Part shown: positions 25,610 to 35,565 of the stretch, in pieces
Layout of the letters: each line of letters opens with the position of its first letter
Position numbering within the stretch: position 1 is the first letter of the stretch
From: an uncultured Collinsella sp.
GTDB taxonomy: Bacteria > Actinomycetota > Coriobacteriia > Coriobacteriales > Coriobacteriaceae
Length of the DNA stretch: 64,000 bases
NCBI GenBank assembly: GCA_900540895.1
Contig: UQHV01000006.1
Coordinates: 1 to 64,000, forward strand
Reading direction: 5' to 3'
Program-made: the position numbers and the translations under genes
Notes under the pieces: model-generated
Seen by the model: only the letters and a program-made list of their open reading frames with translations
What the model was told of the DNA's origin: nothing
Databases searched by the model: none

Positions 25610-28165
25610 ATGTTCACCCCGCTTATTACTCATAATTCGGATGGTGCCGCGCTGGCGGCGCCCGTCAATGCCGCACGCTGCAACGGCGCTGTGTACAAGC
25701 CACGCGCGATCGACGACCTGCGCATTAAGGACGATCGCCTGCGTGCCGCCATCGAGGGCACGGGACACCTGCTGTTTGACGGCGGCATGGGCACCATGCT
25801 GCAGGCGTCCGGCATGAAGGCCGGCGCCCTGCCCGAGCTGCTCAACTTTGAGGAGCCCCAGGTCATTACCGATATTCAACGTCAGTACGTCGAGGCTGGC
25901 TGTGACGTGATCACCGCCAACACCTTTGGCGCCAACGCCCACAAGCTCGACGGCGCCGCCACCGTGGCAGACGTCTTTGCCGCGGCAGTCACCTGCGCCC
26001 GCGACGCCGGCGCCCGCTACGTTGCCGGCGATATCGGCCCCATCGGCGCCCTGCTGCGCCCCCTGGGCACCCTCAGCTTTGACGAGGCCTACGACCTCTT
26101 TGCCGAGGAGGTGCGCGCCGGCGTCGCTGCGGGCGTGGACCTCTTTATTATCGAGACTATGACCGACCTGGCCGAGATCAAGGCGGCGGTCCTCGCCTGC
26201 CGCGAGAACTCCGACCTGCCCGTCTTTGCCACCATGACCTTTGAGGAAGACGGTCGCACCTTCTTGGGCACGAGCCCCGAGGTCGCCGCCATCACCCTCG
26301 ACGCCATCGGCGCCGACGTCCTGGGCATCAACTGCAGTCAGGGACCGGCCGAGCTCCGAGGACTCGCCGCGCGCATGCTCACCGTTACCGACAAGCCCGT
26401 TATGGTGCAGGCCAACGCAGGACTGCCCCGCGTGGACGACGACGGCAACACCGTCTTTGATATCCAGGCCCCCGAATACGCCGAGGCCGTCGCCGGCATG
26501 ATTGAGGACGGCGTGAGCGTCGTGGGCGGTTGCTGCGGCACCACGCCGACGCACATGGCGGCACTTCGCACCCTCATCGACAACCACACGCCCAGCCCGC
26601 GTCACCGCAAACCCAGCATGTCGGCCACGAGCGCCCAGACGGTCGTGGACCTCCCCTGCGACGGCCACAAGATCGCCGTCATCGGCGAGCGCATCAACCC
26701 CACCGGCAAAAAGCGCCTGCAGCAGGCCCTACGCGACGGCGACCTGGACTACGTCGTGAGCCAGGGCATCAGCCAGCAGGAGCAAGGCGCCGACATCCTG
26801 GACGTCAACGTGGGCCTGCCCGAGATCGACGAGGTCAAGGTCATCCAGCAAGCGACCGAGCAGCTCCAAGGCTCCACGCTGCTGCCGCTGCAGATCGACT
26901 CCACCGACCCCGCCGCCGTCGAGGCCGCCGTACGTCGCTACGCCGGCAAGCCCATCATCAACTCGGTCAATGGCAAACAGCAGATCATGGACGAAATCTT
27001 CCCGCTGGTCGCCCACTACGGCACCAACGTCGTCGGCCTCACGCTCGACGAGGGCGGCATCCCCGATACCGCCGAGGCACGCTATGCCATCGCCGAGCGC
27101 ATTGTGGCCGAAGCCGCCCGTTACGGCATCGGCCCGGACCGCATCCTTATCGACTGCCTGGTCATGACCGCCTCGACCAACCAGCGCCAGGCCGAACAGA
27201 TCCTGCGCGCCATGTCCCTGTGCAAGGAGCGCCTGGGCGTCAAATGCGGGCTCGGCGTGTCGAACATCAGCTTTGGCCTGCCCGCCCGTCCGCTGCTAGG
27301 TTCGGTCTTTTTGGCCGCCGCCTTTGGCGCGGGCCTGGACGCCCCCATTATGAACCCGGGCTCCAAGCGCTTTATGGATACCGTCTACAGCTATCGCGTC
27401 CTGAGCGTTGAGGACGAGGGCTCGACCGGATACATCGAGCGCTACGCCGACTGGACCGACCCGTATAAGATCGCCGCGAACCCGGCGGCCGCCCAGTCAG
27501 CATCGAGCGATGCCGCGCCTACCGCAAGCACCACTGCAATCGCCGATGACGATCCCATCCGCCACATGGTCGTCTCGGGCCGCAAGGGCGAAATCGCAGC
27601 CGAGACCGAGCGTCTGCTGGCCAACCACGACGCTATGGACCTCATCAACAATCACTTTATCCCCGCCCTCGACGAGGTTGGCGTCCTCTTTGACCAGGGC
27701 AAGTTCTTCTTACCGCAGCTCATGGCCTCGGCCGAGGCCGCGCGCGTGGGCTTCGATACCATCAAACGCCTGATGCCCGCCGGCGAGATTGCCGACAAGG
27801 GCAAGATCTGCGTGGCCACCGTCAAGGGCGACATCCACGATATCGGTAAGAACATCGTCAAGATGTTGCTCGATAACTACGGCTACACCGTCTTTGATCT
27901 GGGTCGCGACGTCGATCCACAGGAGGTGCTCAAGACCGTCAAGGAGCGTGACATTAAGCTCGTCGGCCTCTCGGCGCTTATGACCACCACCGTCGTTGCC
28001 ATGGAAGAGACCATCAAGCTGCTTCATGCCGAGGTACCGGGCGTCAAGATCATCGTGGGCGGCGCCGTACTCACCCCCGAATACGCCAAGCAGATCGGCG
28101 CAGACTACTACGCCAAGGACGCCGCCGAGAGCGCGCGTATCGCCGAAGAGGTCTTTGGGCAGTAA
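25610..28165 (+). CDS. metH: Cobalamin-dependent methionine synthase lacking the reactivation domain
   Basis: An 851-residue enzyme that transfers the methyl of 5-methyl-THF to homocysteine through B12. The homocysteine domain (about 40-325) has zinc ligands Cys242, Cys308 and Cys309 (GGCCGTTPTH). The pterin domain starts with IGERINPTGKK (about 357). The helical cap and B12 domain have DIHDIGKN with the cobalt-binding His743. It stops at the end of the B12 domain, whereas full-length MetH is about 1200 residues; the missing domain is encoded by the gene just upstream. Confidence 0.96.
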   Translation: MFTPLITHNSDGAALAAPVNAARCNGAVYKPRAIDDLRIKDDRLRAAIEGTGHLLFDGGMGTMLQASGMKAGALPELLNFEEPQVITDIQRQYVEAGCDVITANTFGANAHKLDGAATVADVFAAAVTCARDAGARYVAGDIGPIGALLRPLGTLSFDEAYDLFAEEVRAGVAAGVDLFIIETMTDLAEIKAAVLACRENSDLPVFATMTFEEDGRTFLGTSPEVAAITLDAIGADVLGINCSQGPAELRGLAARMLTVTDKPVMVQANAGLPRVDDDGNTVFDIQAPEYAEAVAGMIEDGVSVVGGCCGTTPTHMAALRTLIDNHTPSPRHRKPSMSATSAQTVVDLPCDGHKIAVIGERINPTGKKRLQQALRDGDLDYVVSQGISQQEQGADILDVNVGLPEIDEVKVIQQATEQLQGSTLLPLQIDSTDPAAVEAAVRRYAGKPIINSVNGKQQIMDEIFPLVAHYGTNVVGLTLDEGGIPDTAEARYAIAERIVAEAARYGIGPDRILIDCLVMTASTNQRQAEQILRAMSLCKERLGVKCGLGVSNISFGLPARPLLGSVFLAAAFGAGLDAPIMNPGSKRFMDTVYSYRVLSVEDEGSTGYIERYADWTDPYKIAANPAAAQSASSDAAPTASTTAIADDDPIRHMVVSGRKGEIAAETERLLANHDAMDLINNHFIPALDEVGVLFDQGKFFLPQLMASAEAARVGFDTIKRLMPAGEIADKGKICVATVKGDIHDIGKNIVKMLLDNYGYTVFDLGRDVDPQEVLKTVKERDIKLVGLSALMTTTVVAMEETIKLLHAEVPGVKIIVGGAVLTPEYAKQIGADYYAKDAAESARIAEEVFGQ

Positions 28166-28190
28166 CACAACGGAAACAACCGAGCACCAA

Positions 28191-28228
28191 AACGTGCCGC
28201 ACGCGCCACGAGACGTGTGCGGCACGTT
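28191..28228. terminator. Hairpin after metH
   Basis: AACGTGCCGCAC (28191-28202) pairs perfectly with GTGCGGCACGTT (28217-28228). There is no T run on the plus strand, so it may slow or protect transcripts rather than terminate fully. Confidence 0.5.
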
Positions 28229-28273
28229 AGAATAGATGAGATTATGCTCGTTTTGGCAGATAGGAGCGCAAGG

Positions 28274-29638
28274 ATGGCGATCACGCCTGCAGAAATCGCG
28301 GAAACCCGCGGCATGGTTGAGGAGCAGAACCTCGACATCAGGACCATCACCATGGGTGTTTCGCTCATGGGTTGCGGCGACGAGAACCTCGACCGCATGT
28401 GCACGAAGATCTACGACCACGTGACGCACACGGCTGAGCACCTGGTCGAGACAGCCGAGAACCTCGAGCGCGAGTACGGTATCCCCATCGTCAACAAGCG
28501 CGTCTCCGTCACCCCGGTGGCGCAGATCGCCGCGTGCTGCAAGGATGAGGACCTCACCCCCATCGCGCATGCCCTCGACCGCGCGGCCGAGACCCTCGGC
28601 ATCGATTACCTGGGCGGCTTCTCCGCACTCGTCCAGAAGGGCATCGGCGACGCCGATCGCCGCGTCATCCAGTCCATCCCGCAGGCGCTCGCTACCACCA
28701 GCCGCGTCTGCTCCAGCGTCAACGTCGCCAGTCTGCGCGCCGGCATCAACATGGACGCCGTGCTTATGGCCGCCCAGACCATCATCGACGCCGCTAAGCT
28801 CACGGCCGACCAGGACTCCGTCGGCGCTTCCAAGTTTGTCTGCTTTGCCAATATGGTTGAGGACTCCCCGTTTATGGCGGGCGCCGTCCACGGCGGTGGC
28901 GAGGCCGACGCCGTCATCAACGTAGGCGTTTCGGGCCCCGGCGTTATGGCCGCAGCCCTGGAGACGCTGCCCGATTCCGCATCGATGATGGAAGTCGCCG
29001 AAAAGATTAAGCAGACCGCCTTTAAGATCACCCGTGCCGGCGAGCTCATGAGCCGCGAGGCCGCCCATCGCCTGGGTGTCGAGAAGGGCATCGTCGACCT
29101 GTCGCTGGCCCCCACGCCCGCCATCGGCGACTCCGTTGCCCGCATCCTCGAGATCATCGGTGTTGGCACCTGCGGTGGCCCGGGCACGACCTGCGCACTC
29201 GCCATGCTCAACGATGCCGTCAAGAAGGGCGGCGTCATGGCCAGCTCCAGCGTGGGCGGCCTCTCGGGCGCCTTTATCCCCGTGTCCGAGGACGCCGGCA
29301 TGATCGCCGCCGTCGAGGCCGGCGCGCTTTCGCTCGAGAAGCTCGAGGCCATGACTTGTGTGTGCTCCGTCGGCCTGGACATGATCGCCATCCCCGGTGA
29401 CACCCCGGTCGAGACCATCGCCGGCATCATCGCCGACGAGATGGCTATCGGCGTCATCAACAACAAGACCACGGCCGTGCGCGTGATTCCCGCCATCGGC
29501 AAGGGCGTGGGCGACTGCGTCGAGTACGGCGGCCTGTTTGGCCGTGCACCCATCATGCCGGTGAACCCCAACGCCGGCACCGTGCTTGCCCACCGTGGTG
29601 GACGCTTCCCGGCACCGCTGAACTCGCTGAAGAACTAG
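28274..29638 (+). CDS. UPF0210 family protein
   Basis: A 454-residue cytoplasmic protein with the near-invariant sequences of the UPF0210/DUF711 (PFL-like) family: TITMGVSLMGCGDENLD near the start, CFANMVEDSPFMAGAVHG in the middle and ALAMLNDAVKKGGVMASS. Its biochemical role is not established; it is often paired with an ACT-domain protein, which is absent here. The ATG at 28274 is preceded by AGGAG. Confidence 0.9.
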   Translation: MAITPAEIAETRGMVEEQNLDIRTITMGVSLMGCGDENLDRMCTKIYDHVTHTAEHLVETAENLEREYGIPIVNKRVSVTPVAQIAACCKDEDLTPIAHALDRAAETLGIDYLGGFSALVQKGIGDADRRVIQSIPQALATTSRVCSSVNVASLRAGINMDAVLMAAQTIIDAAKLTADQDSVGASKFVCFANMVEDSPFMAGAVHGGGEADAVINVGVSGPGVMAAALETLPDSASMMEVAEKIKQTAFKITRAGELMSREAAHRLGVEKGIVDLSLAPTPAIGDSVARILEIIGVGTCGGPGTTCALAMLNDAVKKGGVMASSSVGGLSGAFIPVSEDAGMIAAVEAGALSLEKLEAMTCVCSVGLDMIAIPGDTPVETIAGIIADEMAIGVINNKTTAVRVIPAIGKGVGDCVEYGGLFGRAPIMPVNPNAGTVLAHRGGRFPAPLNSLKN

Positions 29639-29655
29639 CTGAGGGGGACTGGCGA

Positions 29656-29789
29656 GGAGCCCCGGGGAGGGCAAATATATAAGGTCGCCTGCTCGGACAG
29701 TCCTGACTCGCACGGAGAGCACATTAAGTGCTCTCCGGCTCGTGCGGAACTCGCGATCGACCTTATATATTTGCCCTCCCCGGGGCTCC
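29656..29789. repeat. Nested palindrome with 32-bp perfect arms
   Basis: The left arm (29656-29687) is the exact reverse complement of the right arm (29758-29789). Inside, GGAGAGCAC and GTGCTCTCC (29714-29736) make a second hairpin with a five-base loop. It begins 17 bp after a stop codon. The same architecture with unrelated sequence occurs at 45182-45324. Confidence 0.8.
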
Positions 29790-29954
29790 CGCACAACGGG
29801 ACCTCGGTTGAGTTCTATCCCGGTTGCAGTTGCTTCGCTCCTGCACTACATGGTCGATACGGCGGTTTGGCGTTGGATCGGTTCTTTCTGATATATGCTG
29901 GTTGCGGCTCTTCTTTTGGGAGGAGTCGCTTTTTTGTTGCTAGGAGGTTGGCCC

Positions 29955-30842
29955 GTGGTTGATGGGGATGCTCGCTCTGAGCTGCTTTCTGCTGATTGGA
30001 ATGGCGAATGGATGCGCTTGCAGGCTGGTCGGCGGCGGGCTGATGATTCTTTTGAGTGGGATAAAAGGGCTCGGCATTTTCGGCCGCTTGAGACTGCTCC
30101 GTATGCCCGGGACTTTATGAAGCTGCTGGCGTTAAAGCCTGGTGAATCCGTGCTGGATATGGGGTGTGGGGCTGGGTCGATTGCTATTCCGCTTGCGCAA
30201 GACGGGCATCCTGTGATTGCTGCTGACTTTTCCCCTGCCATGTTGGGCACGCTTGATGCTGGCATTGAGTACTATGGGCTCGAGGATCGCATTACACCGC
30301 TTGAGCTTGCTTGGGATGATGACTGGGATTTGTTTGGACCGGTCGCGAAAGCGGTAGATGTTGCCTTTGCCAGTCGCTCTGTCACCACGACCAACCTAAA
30401 AGGCGCGCTTGCCAAGCTTGATCGAACGGCTCGTCGGCGTTGTGCTGTCACGATGGTCGCCAACTCCAGCCCGCGCTATGACCTGCACCTGATGAATGCC
30501 ATCGGTGCCTCGGTTACCTGCAGTAATGGCTTTGTGTATGCCTTTAATATCCTCATTCAGATGGGTGCCCTGCCGCAGGTTACGTACTTTGAATCGCCTC
30601 GTCGCGATACCTTCGATAGCCTTGAGGCGGGAGTGGCAGACTTCTCCCGTATGCTCGAGCACGGTAACGAGGATAAGATCGACCGTCTGCGCGACTACGT
30701 CGCTCAGCATATGATTGAGAATCCCCATGCCGGCGAGCCAGGGTCCAAGGGCGTGCCGCAGGGGCGCTACATGCTCGACCACGTCCGCAAGGTCCGTTGG
30801 GCGTTTATTGCATGGGAGCCGGTCTCTTCGAGCTGTCCATAG
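29955..30842 (+). CDS. SAM-dependent methyltransferase
   Basis: A 295-residue class I methyltransferase. Motif I VLDMGCGAGSIAIPLA binds SAM, followed by VIAADFSPAML for the ribose. The target is unknown; the C-terminal half has no ring or nucleotide motif that would identify it. The GTG at 29955 is chosen because AGGAGG lies 7 bp upstream; an in-frame ATG at 29895 would add a hydrophobic stretch but has no ribosome site. The codon use is looser (more T-ending codons) than in neighbouring genes, which may point to transfer. Confidence 0.85.
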   Translation: MVDGDARSELLSADWNGEWMRLQAGRRRADDSFEWDKRARHFRPLETAPYARDFMKLLALKPGESVLDMGCGAGSIAIPLAQDGHPVIAADFSPAMLGTLDAGIEYYGLEDRITPLELAWDDDWDLFGPVAKAVDVAFASRSVTTTNLKGALAKLDRTARRRCAVTMVANSSPRYDLHLMNAIGASVTCSNGFVYAFNILIQMGALPQVTYFESPRRDTFDSLEAGVADFSRMLEHGNEDKIDRLRDYVAQHMIENPHAGEPGSKGVPQGRYMLDHVRKVRWAFIAWEPVSSSCP

Positions 30843-31024
30843 ACCGCTTTCGGCTGCCGTACACGTCCGCCTGTAACCCGCGCTGTTCTCCCGCTCGGCA
30901 TCCGCATTCTTTTTGAACTGGGCAAACACGCCCCACACCACGCCGTTCCTGCGCTATCGTGGGACAGCTCACGTAGATTAAGGCCCCATCGCGGGGCGCC
31001 CCATAACATAGAAAGCGAGAACCC

Positions 31025-31324
31025 ATGGCACTGACAGGAGCCCAGGTCAAGCAGCTTCGCAGCATGGCCCATCACCTCAACCCCGCCATCATCATCGGCA
31101 AGTCCGACATCAACGAGGGCACCGTCGAGCAGACGGTCGCCTACCTGGAGAAGCACGAGCTCGTTAAGTGCTCCGTACTCGACGGTTCCAGCCTTTCCGC
31201 CCGCGAGGCCGCCGAAGAGCTCGCCGACCGCTGCCATGCCGAGGTCGTCCAGGTTATCGGCCGCAAGTTCTCGCTGTATCGCGAGTCCTCGCGCAAGGAC
31301 ATCGAGAAGATTAAGCTCGTCTAA
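31025..31324 (+). CDS. yhbY: YhbY-type CRM-domain RNA-binding protein
   Basis: A 99-residue CRS1/YhbY protein that binds pre-50S ribosomal particles. The family signature GKSDINEGTVEQTV and the GxxG-type loop region are present, and length is normal. It has a strong terminator 40 bp downstream. Confidence 0.93.
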   Translation: MALTGAQVKQLRSMAHHLNPAIIIGKSDINEGTVEQTVAYLEKHELVKCSVLDGSSLSAREAAEELADRCHAEVVQVIGRKFSLYRESSRKDIEKIKLV

Positions 31325-31363
31325 GAGCCAACGATCCGGCGAGCCAATATACATCAAACTTGC

Positions 31364-31394
31364 GAGCGTCCAAGCAATTCGGACGCTCTTTTTT
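31364..31394 (+). terminator. Terminator of yhbY
   Basis: GAGCGTCC (31364-31371) pairs with GGACGCTC (31381-31388) followed by six Ts. The T run overlaps the stop codon of the convergent regulator gene, so the hairpin may serve both transcripts. Confidence 0.85.
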
Positions 31395-34392
31395 ATCGCT
31401 CGACGAGCACGCGGTTAAGCCTGCCCTCCACCAAGCGCTCGTACAGACGCCGCGTCTCGGGCTCGGGCACGCCATTGACCTGCTCCCTCAGGTGATGCAT
31501 ATGCCCACTGTACAGCTCAACGATATCGCGTCGTCGCCCCGCCGCACCGTAGACGCGCATAGCGCAACGCACCATGTCCTCGCGCGCCGTCTCTTGCCGC
31601 AACCCCGACTCCACCAGCCATACCGCCGACTGCAGGTCGTTTTCTTCTAGGGCGGCATTCGCGCCCCGAATCATGCAGTCGATATACTTCGATTCCATAA
31701 TGCGCCGCATACGCAAAAAGTAGGTGGGATTACAGCCATTGGGAACATACAACGGGCCGGCGTAGAGCTGCTCGATCTTAAGGCACAGCTCGATCAGATG
31801 GGGTCCGCGCGCACCCGTGCGATTTCCCAAAACTTCGCGGCTTATCTGATCAAACAACCGCACGTCGGTCTTGACGTAATCGCCGTTAAGCCCAATGCAC
31901 TCGTTTTGGATCAGCACACACGACTTGCCGTCCGGTGTCGGCCCCAAGGCCGAACGCAGGCGCGATATCGTCGAGTACAGATTGTTACGAGCGCTATTGA
32001 ACTCGGCGTGGGGCCACAGCTCCATAGCCAGCGTCTCGCGGTCGACCAGTGCATCCATGCCCAGCGCAAGCCGCTCGGCAAGCGTCGCCGCTTTCTTGCG
32101 GCGCCACATCTTATCCGTGATGGGAAACCCGTCGCGCTCGGCGCGAAACGCCCCAAACATGCGGATCTCGATATGGCCAATCACATCGACACCCTCGGCA
32201 TCGCCGGCCTGGAACAGACGCTCGCCTTCGCCCTCAAAGTCGTCACGCAGCGAATACCGCGACAGCTCGCGCACCGGGAGCTTCTTTCGAATTCTGGCAG
32301 CCGGCTCGCCCAGACAATGCATCGCAAGACGCGCAAACAGCCGATACGACGGATCCAAAATCCCCGGGCGGTTCATGGACATCCAAGCTGCAAGGTCGCT
32401 ATCGCGGCCCGCGGAGGCCAAATGCAGCGCCACCATCCAAGCCTCGGCACCACCGACCTGCGTCCGACTCAAATCGAGCAGCTCTGCCTCTTCGCGCACC
32501 GATACCATCGATGTATTGCGTAAGTATGCCGCGCGCTCTAGCAGCAGTGCGTTGTCGCGTATGTATCCAATCGATTCCTCGGCAAGCCTGAGCACCTGCA
32601 CCGCACGGAATTTGGCATTGACCGGACGCCCCTCAGCCAACGACTGCCAGCCTTCCAATATCAAGCCAAACAACTGGACTTGATTGTCACGCACGCGCAC
32701 GGCAAAACGGTCGAGCTCATTGAATGCCTGCTCGTCGGTCACCGGCATGCCGGCAAACAGGCGCCGCGCCGATAATACCATGCGCACCCAGATGGCGAGT
32801 GCTCGGATTCCACGCGCTTCGAGTGCCTCGAGCGTCAGGGTCATCTCGTCATCACGCTCGTCAGTCCCTGCATACGACCCATCAAACAGCTCCGTCAACA
32901 TGCGGTCCGCCCGCACAAACGTCCCCGCAATATCGAGCTCACAATCGTAGGCCTTATCTGTTTTGAGCCTCGCGAGGATCTCACCACCCTTCGCCCGCTC
33001 GGTCAGCCCATGCTTTATCTCAACATGTGCGGACAGCATGTCGAGTGCGGCACAAGACGCCTCACTTTCCAGCGCTGCATGGCCTGTCGGAAGCCCCAGA
33101 CCACTATCTCCATAACAGGCGGCCGTAAACGCGTGCGCCACCTTCCACGACACGGGATCGAGCTCGCAAATCGCTTGCTCGCCCGCATGCTCGATAATTG
33201 AGGCCATATACCGCGCGAGCTTTGTATTGGAGACGCTCACCGCCGCCAGATAGATGCCGAGCGCCTCGTCAGGCGTCGGCTCCGATGCCCGGCCATCTGC
33301 CTCGGTCTTTCCCAGCGCCGCGCGGCAGATATCCCCTCCATGCCCCGTCAGGGCCAGATCGACCCCATACTGCCCGGCAAGCTCCAACACCGCGCTGCGG
33401 TCCAAAAACGCGTCGGCGAGGTCCATCGCGGTATCGCAGCGCCCCGCTTTAATCAAAATACGTGCTGCCCGCACAACAAGTTCGGGGCGAATTTCGGCGA
33501 CCAGCTTGCGCAATCGCAGGCGTGCGTTGTCCTCGGTACCCAAGCAGGTAAAGCTCCGGTCTGCCGGATCAACGCCAAAAATGGGATAATCGCGGACAAG
33601 ATAGGACTGATCAATTGCCGAAAGCCTAACACCGCAAGCCTCGAGTTCCGAAATATTGCCCTCGCCCATTAAGACCATCAAGCATGCCACACTAAACAGG
33701 GCGTTGTTCTCGAGCGACGCCAGATCAACAAGTGCCGCACCGTAGATATTGACGATCTCGTTTTCGAGCATCTGGGCAACGTCTCCCTGTCCGTATAGCC
33801 CCGACTGCATAGCCGAGACGAGCTCGGGCACGCCCTGCGTAAGTTGATAGAAGTCGAGCGATGTGCTAATCGAAAACGCCGATGCCCACGCCGAATACTC
33901 ATAGGCATGTACCTTGAGCATCTGCGCGTTGACTTTAATCGAATCGCCCAGTCCATGAATCAGCTGGCGATTCGAAGGACGGCAGCTCATAAAGACCCCA
34001 ACCCCCATAGCACGCAGGCTTCGGATTCGGTCGATCAGCTCCTCGGTGTCGCTCTGGCTGAGGTTAGGCACGTTATCGATTGCAATCAGGGAGTGCGGCT
34101 TGTCCTTAAGCTCTTCGGTAACGACCTCGAGCTGCATAAACACCTCGCGCCCAATGGCGCGGTCTGCCTCGATGATTCGCACGGGACCTCGCGTCGGATC
34201 GCTTTTAACCTCTTGGGCATACTGCAGCAACACCGAGGTTTTCCCAAAGCCATCAGGCGCGTAGAGGACTACGATGCCGGCCTTTCGGCCCTTGGCGATA
34301 AGTTCGTTCATCAAGCGATCGCGCCGCACCGTATAACTACTGCCCAGCGGCATAAGCTCGAGGTCGTCCGTATTGCCCAAATCGTTAACCAT
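31393..34392 (-). CDS. Large SARP/STAND-like transcriptional regulator
   Basis: A 999-residue regulator. The N-terminal NTPase domain has Walker A APDGFGKTS at 45-53 and a Walker B-like LIAIDNV near 120. A long helical-repeat middle follows. Near the C-terminus a winged-helix OmpR-like domain (about 735-830, starting IEIRMFGAFRAERDG) is followed by a bacterial transcriptional activation domain (about 840-995). The order NTPase, repeats, then DNA-binding resembles MalT-like signalling ATPases but with a SARP output domain. No target is evident; it stands alone, transcribed toward yhbY. Confidence 0.85.
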   Translation of the reverse strand: MVNDLGNTDDLELMPLGSSYTVRRDRLMNELIAKGRKAGIVVLYAPDGFGKTSVLLQYAQEVKSDPTRGPVRIIEADRAIGREVFMQLEVVTEELKDKPHSLIAIDNVPNLSQSDTEELIDRIRSLRAMGVGVFMSCRPSNRQLIHGLGDSIKVNAQMLKVHAYEYSAWASAFSISTSLDFYQLTQGVPELVSAMQSGLYGQGDVAQMLENEIVNIYGAALVDLASLENNALFSVACLMVLMGEGNISELEACGVRLSAIDQSYLVRDYPIFGVDPADRSFTCLGTEDNARLRLRKLVAEIRPELVVRAARILIKAGRCDTAMDLADAFLDRSAVLELAGQYGVDLALTGHGGDICRAALGKTEADGRASEPTPDEALGIYLAAVSVSNTKLARYMASIIEHAGEQAICELDPVSWKVAHAFTAACYGDSGLGLPTGHAALESEASCAALDMLSAHVEIKHGLTERAKGGEILARLKTDKAYDCELDIAGTFVRADRMLTELFDGSYAGTDERDDEMTLTLEALEARGIRALAIWVRMVLSARRLFAGMPVTDEQAFNELDRFAVRVRDNQVQLFGLILEGWQSLAEGRPVNAKFRAVQVLRLAEESIGYIRDNALLLERAAYLRNTSMVSVREEAELLDLSRTQVGGAEAWMVALHLASAGRDSDLAAWMSMNRPGILDPSYRLFARLAMHCLGEPAARIRKKLPVRELSRYSLRDDFEGEGERLFQAGDAEGVDVIGHIEIRMFGAFRAERDGFPITDKMWRRKKAATLAERLALGMDALVDRETLAMELWPHAEFNSARNNLYSTISRLRSALGPTPDGKSCVLIQNECIGLNGDYVKTDVRLFDQISREVLGNRTGARGPHLIELCLKIEQLYAGPLYVPNGCNPTYFLRMRRIMESKYIDCMIRGANAALEENDLQSAVWLVESGLRQETAREDMVRCAMRVYGAAGRRRDIVELYSGHMHHLREQVNGVPEPETRRLYERLVEGRLNRVLVER

Positions 34393-34836
34393 GCCCGCTC
34401 CTCAACTCGACCACATGGACACCGTAACGCTAGACCATATGTATCGCTAGATGAATAGAGCGATGCTACGGTTTAGGATGTTTGTTGGTACGCAAATGGC
34501 AAGTTTTTGTTCAGCGTGGTCCGATTGAAACTTATCCCCCAACCAATCAGTCTTTGCGCAGGTCAATGCGCTTGCCAGCTTGTCCCATCCTTTGGCAGTG
34601 TACCTCAAATGAGCGCTGTTCAATTGTGTTGCGCAACTCACCTAACGCCAGCTACCGTCTGCGACCTTTTCATAGCATTTATGCATAGTATCTGTTATGG
34701 AATGAATCATGCTGCACCAGACGCACCCGTCCAGTTCGCGGCCAGATTTTCGTCAAGCACACGGCGCACGCTCAGCAAAAAGGCCCCCGCAAAGCGGAGG
34801 CCTTCGGCAAAGCTATGTCGAGGTGATAGGCTTTCG
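34393..34836. other. Intergenic region between the large regulator and nagB
   Basis: About 440 bp without a supported gene. It is more A+T-rich than the genes and should hold the promoter of the large regulator. Only the nagB terminator is clear in it. Confidence 0.5.
34777..34804 (-). terminator. Terminator of nagB
   Basis: AAGGCCCCCGC and GCGGAGGCCTT (34780-34804) pair with one mismatch; the minus strand ends in TTTTTG. Confidence 0.85.
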
Positions 34837-35565
34837 CTACTTGCAGAGCGAAAGGGCGGCCTCGTCGGCAACGACAACGCAGTTGGTGTGCAGTTGCAGG
34901 ATCGAGGCAGGGCACTCGGGGGTAACCGGACCATAGCACATGTCATGCACGGCCTGCGCCTTGGCCTCGCCGTTGGCGACGACCAGGATCATGCGGGCAT
35001 ACATGATGGTCTGGGTACCCATGGTGTAGGCCTGACGGGGCACGTCGTCGATGCTGTCGAACAGGCGGCTGTTGGCCTGAATGGTGCTCTCGGTGAGGTC
35101 GACACAGTGCGTACCCTTGGAGAAGTGGTCATCGGGCTCGTTGAAGCCAATGTGACCGTTGTTACCGATGCCGAGCAGCTGCAGATCAGGGTAACCGGCA
35201 GCAGCGACGATCTTGTCGTACTCAGAGCAGGCAGCGGCAGCGTCGGGATTGGAGCCATCGGGCACATGTGTGTTGTTCAGGTCGATGTTAATGTGATCGA
35301 AGAAGTTCTCACGCATAAAGTAGTGGTAGCTCTGGGGATCGTCGTGCGAAAGGCCACGATACTCGTCGAGGTTGTAGGTGCTGACCTCGGCAAAGTCGAC
35401 GTCACCCTTCTCGTACCAAGCGGCGAGCTGCTTGTAGGCGCCAATCGGGGTGGAGCCGGTGGCAAGACCCAGCACGCAATCGGGCTTGAGGATAACCTGG
35501 GCCGAGATGATATTGGCGGCCTTGCGGCTCATATCCTCGTAGTCTTTAGCTTTAATAATCTTCAT
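34837..35565 (-). CDS. nagB: Glucosamine-6-phosphate deaminase
   Basis: A 242-residue enzyme turning glucosamine-6-phosphate into fructose-6-phosphate and ammonia. Family motifs include LGLATGSTPIGAY (phosphate loop), YNLDEYRGL with catalytic Asp, and LGIGNNGHIGFNEP with catalytic His. Length is that of the short Gram-positive form. The ATG at 35565 has AAAGGA upstream. A phosphotransferase EIIA and glmM lie nearby, consistent with amino-sugar use. Confidence 0.96.
   Translation of the reverse strand: MKIIKAKDYEDMSRKAANIISAQVILKPDCVLGLATGSTPIGAYKQLAAWYEKGDVDFAEVSTYNLDEYRGLSHDDPQSYHYFMRENFFDHINIDLNNTHVPDGSNPDAAAACSEYDKIVAAAGYPDLQLLGIGNNGHIGFNEPDDHFSKGTHCVDLTESTIQANSRLFDSIDDVPRQAYTMGTQTIMYARMILVVANGEAKAQAVHDMCYGPVTPECPASILQLHTNCVVVADEAALSLCK

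Noticed and set aside
29895..29954. Hydrophobic N-terminal extension of the methyltransferase
   Set aside because: The ATG at 29895 has no ribosome site, while GTG at 29955 has AGGAGG at the right distance.
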